A DNA stretch of 9,361 nt from Verrucomicrobiaceae bacterium (GTDB lineage Bacteria; Verrucomicrobiota; Verrucomicrobiae; Verrucomicrobiales; Akkermansiaceae). Numbering within the stretch: position 1 is the stretch's first letter; each line of letters begins with the position of its first letter. A program made the position numbers and the translations under genes. Below the pieces are notes generated by a model. The model was not told where the DNA came from. It searched no databases and worked only from the letters and a program-made list of their open reading frames with translations. Shown here in pieces: positions 6,011 to 9,361 of this stretch. The stretch is from NCBI GenBank assembly GCA_003820635.1, contig RPOS01000118.1:1-9361 (forward strand), given 5' to 3'.

Positions 6011-7135
6011 ATGGTCGCGCGTTTTCCCGCCTCCATTCTCTTTCCAAACGTGCTGCTCTACCTCCACATACCCTTCTGCCACCGCGTCTGCCCGTATTGC
6101 TCGTTTTACAAGCACACGCCGGGCGGTGCGCCAATCGGCACGTTCATCGAGGCGATGGCCACCGAGGCGGGAAACCGGATCCATCGCGGGGTCCGCACCG
6201 TCTATCTCGGGGGCGGCACGCCAAGCATGCTCTCGCCGCGGCATCTGGAGCGCTTGTTTTCCGCACTGCATGAAACCATCGACTTTGCAAAGCTCGATGA
6301 AGTCACACTGGAGGCGAACCCCGCGACGTTTGACCTGCACAAGGCCCGCCTGTTCCGCGAGCTTGGAGTCACACGGGTTTCGCTCGGCATCCAGTCGTTT
6401 GCACCGCATGTGCTGGAAACACTCGGCCGCGAGCACACGACTGAGCAGGCGTCACGGTCCGTGGCCATCCTGCGCGAGGCGGGAATCCCGCAGGTGAACA
6501 TCGACCTGATGTTCTCGATCCCCGGACAATCCGAGGCGGACTGGGAAAACACGCTCCGCCATGCCGTGGCACTCTCGCCGGACCACATTTCCGCCTACAA
6601 CCTCACCTACGAGGAGGACACCGCGTTCTTCGAGTCCCTGCGGCGGGGCGAGGTCCGCACCGACGAGGACACCGACGCCCGGTTCTTCCATCTGGCCGAT
6701 GCTCTTCTAACAGCGGAAGGCTTCGATCATTACGAAACCTCAAATTACGCCAGACCCGGCATGCGCTCGAGTCACAACGAGGGCTACTGGCGCGGCGAGG
6801 ATTATCTGGGGCTGGGCCCATCCGCGGTTTCCACGCTCGGTGACCAGCGCCAGAAAAACATCGCGGACACCGCGGCTTACATCACCCGTGTCCAATCGCT
6901 CGGCCACGCGCTGGATGAGGCCGAAAGGCTCGATGCCGAAGCGCGCCGCATCGAGCGCATCGCGCTCGGCCTGCGGACCACGGCGGGCATCCCGCTCACA
7001 TTGCTCGCAGCGGATGCCCGCCAGCGTGCGGATGTGCTTGCCGCGGAAGGGCTCGCGCGGATCGACAACGGCCGTCTCATACTCGCCGGGCAGGGCCGGG
7101 CACTGGTCGATCCGATCGCGGCGGAGTTGGTTTGA
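6011..7135 (+). CDS. hemW: Radical SAM haem chaperone HemW (HemN-like)
   Basis: A 374-residue HemW-family protein, which binds haem and an iron-sulfur cluster and delivers haem to apo-haemoproteins; older annotations call it oxygen-independent coproporphyrinogen III oxidase-like. Seen: LLYLHIPFC then C23-x3-C27-x2-C30-S-F, the radical SAM cluster motif. The CxF ending, rather than the CxC of true HemN, favours HemW. Also present are GGGTPS (67-72), LEANPATFD, RVSLGIQSF, NIDLMFSIPGQ, SAYNLTYEEDT, HYETSNYARPG and HNEGYWRGEDYLGLGPSA (H255). A HemN C-terminal region follows. The ATG at 6011 gives the normal family length; the frame is open upstream to 5819, but those residues do not look like HemW. 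It diverges from the multihaem cytochrome genes, which would need a large haem supply. Confidence 0.93.
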   Translation: MVARFPASILFPNVLLYLHIPFCHRVCPYCSFYKHTPGGAPIGTFIEAMATEAGNRIHRGVRTVYLGGGTPSMLSPRHLERLFSALHETIDFAKLDEVTLEANPATFDLHKARLFRELGVTRVSLGIQSFAPHVLETLGREHTTEQASRSVAILREAGIPQVNIDLMFSIPGQSEADWENTLRHAVALSPDHISAYNLTYEEDTAFFESLRRGEVRTDEDTDARFFHLADALLTAEGFDHYETSNYARPGMRSSHNEGYWRGEDYLGLGPSAVSTLGDQRQKNIADTAAYITRVQSLGHALDEAERLDAEARRIERIALGLRTTAGIPLTLLAADARQRADVLAAEGLARIDNGRLILAGQGRALVDPIAAELV

Positions 7136-7225
7136 TGGGGGACGACATCACCCGTGTTCGCGTAGTTGTGAGCCGGTGGCATGATGTTAGGTTCGTGGCT
7201 CCCCCACAAATCCCCCCAGAAACAC
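7136..7225 (+). other. hemW-prepilin spacer with C runs
   Basis: This 90-nt gap begins right after the hemW TGA. It contains ATGTTAGG (7184-7191), matching the recurrent motif, and two C runs (7201-7205 and 7212-7217) just before the chosen ATG. Alternative in-frame ATG codons at 7181 and 7184 lie here and would give the pilin an atypically long leader. No confident terminator or promoter is seen. Confidence 0.4.
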
Positions 7226-7681
7226 ATGAAGTGCAACCTCCCCCCCCGGGTTGTGGTTCGGCGCGGCACCACGCTGATCGAACTCACCGTCATCATCCTT
7301 GTCTTGCTCTCCCTGCTCACCATTTTGTTCATGAGCGGCCGGGCGTGGAAGCGCGGCAGCGACCGTGCGTCTTGCCTGCTGAACATGCGCAACATGCAGA
7401 TGGCCGCGCGCTCCTATCAGAACATGTATGGCTATCAAAGCGGCGGCCAGCCGGATCTGCGTCACGGCACGCGGGACATCGCGCGGCATCTGGTGCAGAG
7501 CGGCTACATCACGCAGGGCCTCTATGACCAGGCAAAGGGAACACGCCCCTGCCCGGGTGGCGGCATATACAATTCCGGCGCGCCGGATGTCTTTCCGCCG
7601 CCTGGCGAACTCTATCTGCAATGCTCGCTCGCCCCGTCCGACGACCACGCGCTGGAATCCGGCACCAAAGCCGACTGGTGA
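7226..7681 (+). CDS. Type IV pilin / type II secretion pseudopilin-like protein
   Basis: A 151-residue protein with a class III (prepilin) signal. Seen: basic leader MKCNLPPRVVVRRG, then TTLIELTVIILVLLSLLTILF; cleavage after G14 would leave Thr at +1 (usually Phe/Met) and Glu at +5 (E19), the conserved assembly residue. One hydrophobic helix covers about 17-36. The mature part is short and has three Cys (in DRASC, TRPCPGG and LQCSL), a C-P-G-G-G-x-Y pattern and a C-S-L-A end region, as in short prepilin-like proteins I associate with Verrucomicrobiota. The ATG at 7226 gives a normal 14-residue leader. No pilus machinery genes are nearby, so it may be an orphan (pseudo)pilin. An 8-base C tract (7240-7247) interrupts codons 5-8. 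Confidence 0.75.
   Translation: MKCNLPPRVVVRRGTTLIELTVIILVLLSLLTILFMSGRAWKRGSDRASCLLNMRNMQMAARSYQNMYGYQSGGQPDLRHGTRDIARHLVQSGYITQGLYDQAKGTRPCPGGGIYNSGAPDVFPPPGELYLQCSLAPSDDHALESGTKADW
7240..7247 (+). repeat. C8 homopolymer in prepilin leader
   Basis: Eight consecutive C bases lie in codons 5-8 of the prepilin-like gene; I see no other mononucleotide run this long in the window. Gain or loss of one base would shift the frame before the transmembrane helix. Such tracts can act as slipped-strand switches, but this is inference here. Confidence 0.6.
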
Positions 7682-7750
7682 TTTCTCCGCCCGGCACCAC
7701 CGCGCGAATCCCGGGATTGATGGCCGGCGGAAACCCGCTAGGGTGCCTCC
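7682..7750 (+). other. Prepilin-GH75-like spacer
   Basis: A 69-nt gap between two same-strand genes. I see no strong hairpin followed by T residues and no clear Shine-Dalgarno site ahead of the ATG at 7751. It is compatible with either cotranscription or a separate weak promoter. Confidence 0.3.
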
Positions 7751-9232
7751 ATGGCTGAGACGCGCAAGACAGGCAAAGGCCGCATTTCCCTGCTCTCGTG
7801 GTTCGGGAAGCGGGATGCGTTTTACGTGGCGGTGCTCGTGGCCGCATGGCTCGCATCCGGCTACGCGGGAAAAGTGAAGCGCGGGCTGAAGGAGGTTTTC
7901 GCACCGAAGCCGGTGGTCATCGCGCCGGATGAGGACGACATCCGGCGGCAGATCGAGGCCCGGCTGCGCGCGGAAATGGAGGAGGAACTGGAGCGTGAAA
8001 TCGAGGCGATGAAAAAGGCCGCCGCCGAAAAAGAGGCGAGGGAAGCGGCCGAAGCCCGCCTGCCCGAACCGGTGCGCGAGCCGGCCCTCGGCTCGGTGAC
8101 CGATGTGCGCAAGCTGCGCTCCGGCATTCCCTTCAAGACCGAAGTGAAGATCGGCCAGGGTGGCATCGCCTCTGCTGAGCGCATGGACGACTCCAGCTAC
8201 ACCGCCTTCTATCAACTCTCGCTGCGCCTGCCCGCTCCCGCGAAATCCATGGCCGAACTGGAAACCACCAGTCCGGCTCTCTCGGAAATCCTCCCGGGCC
8301 TGCCGCCGCTCATCGGGCAAGCCGAGGTTTCCGGCTGGTTCAACAAACTCTACAACAAGAAGGCGGAACGAGTCCGGCGGGATGCCAACGCGCTCAACGA
8401 GCTGCTTACCAAGCACAATATCTATGATTGCGAGACCATCCTGAATTTCCGCACGCCTGCCGGAAAACCAGTGTTTTTCATGCAGGCGGAGATGGATGTC
8501 GTTTCCGACGGCTCCGATGGCGACCGCCTGCCGGTGATGCCGGACTCGATCGTCAACTCCACCCACTACCAGCCGTTTACGAGTTATGGCTGGAAAAAAC
8601 GCAGCACCACGCCCAATCCGATGGTGGTCGGTTGGGAAAAGCGCATCGCGGGTGCTGAAAATGAACTCGCCGATCCAGCCACCACCGCCGAGCGCAAGGC
8701 ATGGCTCAAGGACCGCATCGCCTATCTGAAACGCGGCATCGCCGATCTCAAGAGACGCAGTTTCCTGATCGCCGAGTATGATCCGTTCATCGTCATTCCG
8801 GTGGATCTGCTTACTTCGAGTGATCCCTACGCGCCAAAAGTCGGCGACTACGCCGTGGTCCTGCATGAGGGGAAAATCTATCCCACCATTGTCGGCGACG
8901 GCGGACCCACCTTCAAGGTCGGCGAGGCCTCGCTGCGCATGGCGCGGGAAATCAACCCGAAGTCATCGCCCTACAGCCGTCCGGTTTCGGACCTCAAGGT
9001 GACATACCTCGTTTTCCCGGGCAGCCGCGACCCGCAGAAGGGTCCGCCGGATTATGAAATGTGGCGTCAGCGCTGCGCAGAGTTGTTAGAGCAAATCGGC
9101 GGGCTGGGGCCGGGCTACAGCCTGCACAGCTGGCAGGATTTGATTCCGAAACCCGAGCCCGAACCCGAAGTTGCGCCGACACCGGAGGCCTTGCCTCCAC
9201 TTCCGCCACCGACCGCACCCACGCCGCCTTGA
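7751..9232 (+). CDS. Membrane-anchored protein with GH75 chitosanase-like domain
   Basis: A 493-residue protein. Seen: a single hydrophobic segment at about 23-40 (anchor or uncleaved signal), a strongly charged coiled-coil-like region at about 60-103, a mixed region with [11 protein letters not shown] (from M248), a second Lys/Arg-rich helix at about 311-335, then FIVIPVDLL...[31 protein letters not shown], and a Pro/Glu tail at about 466-493. The last block resembles the GH75 (fungal-type chitosanase) core, in which a G-D-x-G/T-x-P segment and a G-E-A-S segment carry the catalytic Asp and Glu; here these would be D383 and E392. Possible role: cleavage of chitosan-like or related amino-sugar polymers outside the membrane. 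The fold assignment comes from memory of motifs and is moderate; the N-terminal half is unrecognised. ATG at 7751, TGA at 9230-9232. Confidence 0.6.
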   Translation: MAETRKTGKGRISLLSWFGKRDAFYVAVLVAAWLASGYAGKVKRGLKEVFAPKPVVIAPDEDDIRRQIEARLRAEMEEELEREIEAMKKAAAEKEAREAAEARLPEPVREPALGSVTDVRKLRSGIPFKTEVKIGQGGIASAERMDDSSYTAFYQLSLRLPAPAKSMAELETTSPALSEILPGLPPLIGQAEVSGWFNKLYNKKAERVRRDANALNELLTKHNIYDCETILNFRTPAGKPVFFMQAEMDVVSDGSDGDRLPVMPDSIVNSTHYQPFTSYGWKKRSTTPNPMVVGWEKRIAGAENELADPATTAERKAWLKDRIAYLKRGIADLKRRSFLIAEYDPFIVIPVDLLTSSDPYAPKVGDYAVVLHEGKIYPTIVGDGGPTFKVGEASLRMAREINPKSSPYSRPVSDLKVTYLVFPGSRDPQKGPPDYEMWRQRCAELLEQIGGLGPGYSLHSWQDLIPKPEPEPEVAPTPEALPPLPPPTAPTPP

Positions 9233-9259
9233 TCCAGCCGCGTGCGGCGCTCGCGCAGG
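9233..9259. other. Short convergent intergenic gap with small dyad
   Basis: This 27-nt gap lies between two converging stop codons. GCCGC-GT-GCGGC (9237-9248) is a perfect short inverted repeat. The loop is very tight and no T run follows on either strand, so it is at best a weak bidirectional transcription stop. Confidence 0.3.
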
Positions 9260-9361
9260 TCACGGGTTCACATCGGTCACCGGTGGCGGAGAAATCGGCG
9301 GCAGCGGTGGTTCGGGCGGCGGACGATCGAGCGGATTGGGCGGCGGCTCAAGGATGCCGGC
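9260..9361 (-). CDS. Partial CDS, C-terminal Pro-rich tail (truncated by window edge)
   Basis: Reading leftwards from the window edge, one frame stays open for 33 codons and ends in TGA (9260-9262). It encodes a Pro-rich tail including PLDRPPPEPPLPPISPPP and ends in VTDVNP. The composition is similar to the Pro-rich tail of the convergent GH75-like gene, which ends 27 nt away. The plus strand here would be Gly-rich and has no obvious start. Only the last residues are visible, so no function can be given; the call rests on frame openness and plausible composition in GC-rich sequence. Confidence 0.5.
   Translation of the reverse strand, partial: AGILEPPPNPLDRPPPEPPLPPISPPPVTDVNP

Noticed and set aside
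7187..8866. Minus-strand open frame of 559 codons across the prepilin and GH75-like genes
   Set aside because: It runs antisense through two plus-strand genes that have clear signals (prepilin motif, transmembrane anchor, GH75-like block) and shows no known motif itself.
1..9361. tRNA, rRNA, CRISPR arrays, insertion sequences or phage genes
   Set aside because: I saw no cloverleaf with a CCA-type acceptor, no regularly spaced direct repeats, no transposase motifs and no terminal inverted repeats. The window is filled with ordinary protein genes.

Overview
This GC-rich bacterial window most resembles a chromosomal segment from Verrucomicrobiota (Verrucomicrobiales, Luteolibacter-like). That is an inference from the style of the short prepilin-like protein, the short Pro-rich DnaX, the GH75-like secreted protein and the scarcity of clear Shine-Dalgarno sites. 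I could not run a search. No RNA gene, CRISPR array, insertion sequence or phage gene is visible, and no gene-free stretch exceeds 300 bases.

Left part (14-5834, minus strand): four genes read leftwards in one unbroken array. In transcription order they are an 11-haem multihaem cytochrome c fused to a membrane cytochrome b (729 aa), a 9-haem paralogue of the same architecture (579 aa), dnaX (DNA polymerase III gamma/tau, GTG start, 484 aa) and a YbaB/EbfC-family nucleoid-associated protein (101 aa). The gaps are 21, 62 and 47 nt, so an operon is plausible. dnaX-ybaB is a classic bacterial pair; the two cytochromes in front of it are the unusual part. Their layout (periplasmic c-haem string followed by a di-haem b-type membrane domain) matches that of the Geobacter CbcL-type inner-membrane quinol oxidase used in extracellular electron transfer.

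Right part (6011-9232, plus strand): hemW (haem chaperone, radical SAM), diverging from the cytochromes across a 176-nt intergenic region; a short type IV pilin/pseudopilin-like protein with a C8 tract in its leader; and a membrane-anchored protein whose C-terminal half looks like a GH75 chitosanase fold. At the right edge the Pro-rich end of a convergent minus-strand gene enters the window.

Most notable observations: (1) the tandem cytochrome c-b fusions share exact haem spacing except for one inserted two-haem module of 72 residues; (2) the DnaX zinc site keeps the outer two cysteines at the exact E. coli positions (64 and 79), but the middle two (73 and 76) are Asp and Glu; (3) an AT-rich word, TTGTTAGA/G, recurs across genes and gaps in this GC-rich sequence; (4) a C8 homopolymer lies in the prepilin leader and could support phase variation. 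The likely shared theme is respiratory electron transfer with haem supply (cytochromes plus hemW) next to housekeeping replication genes.
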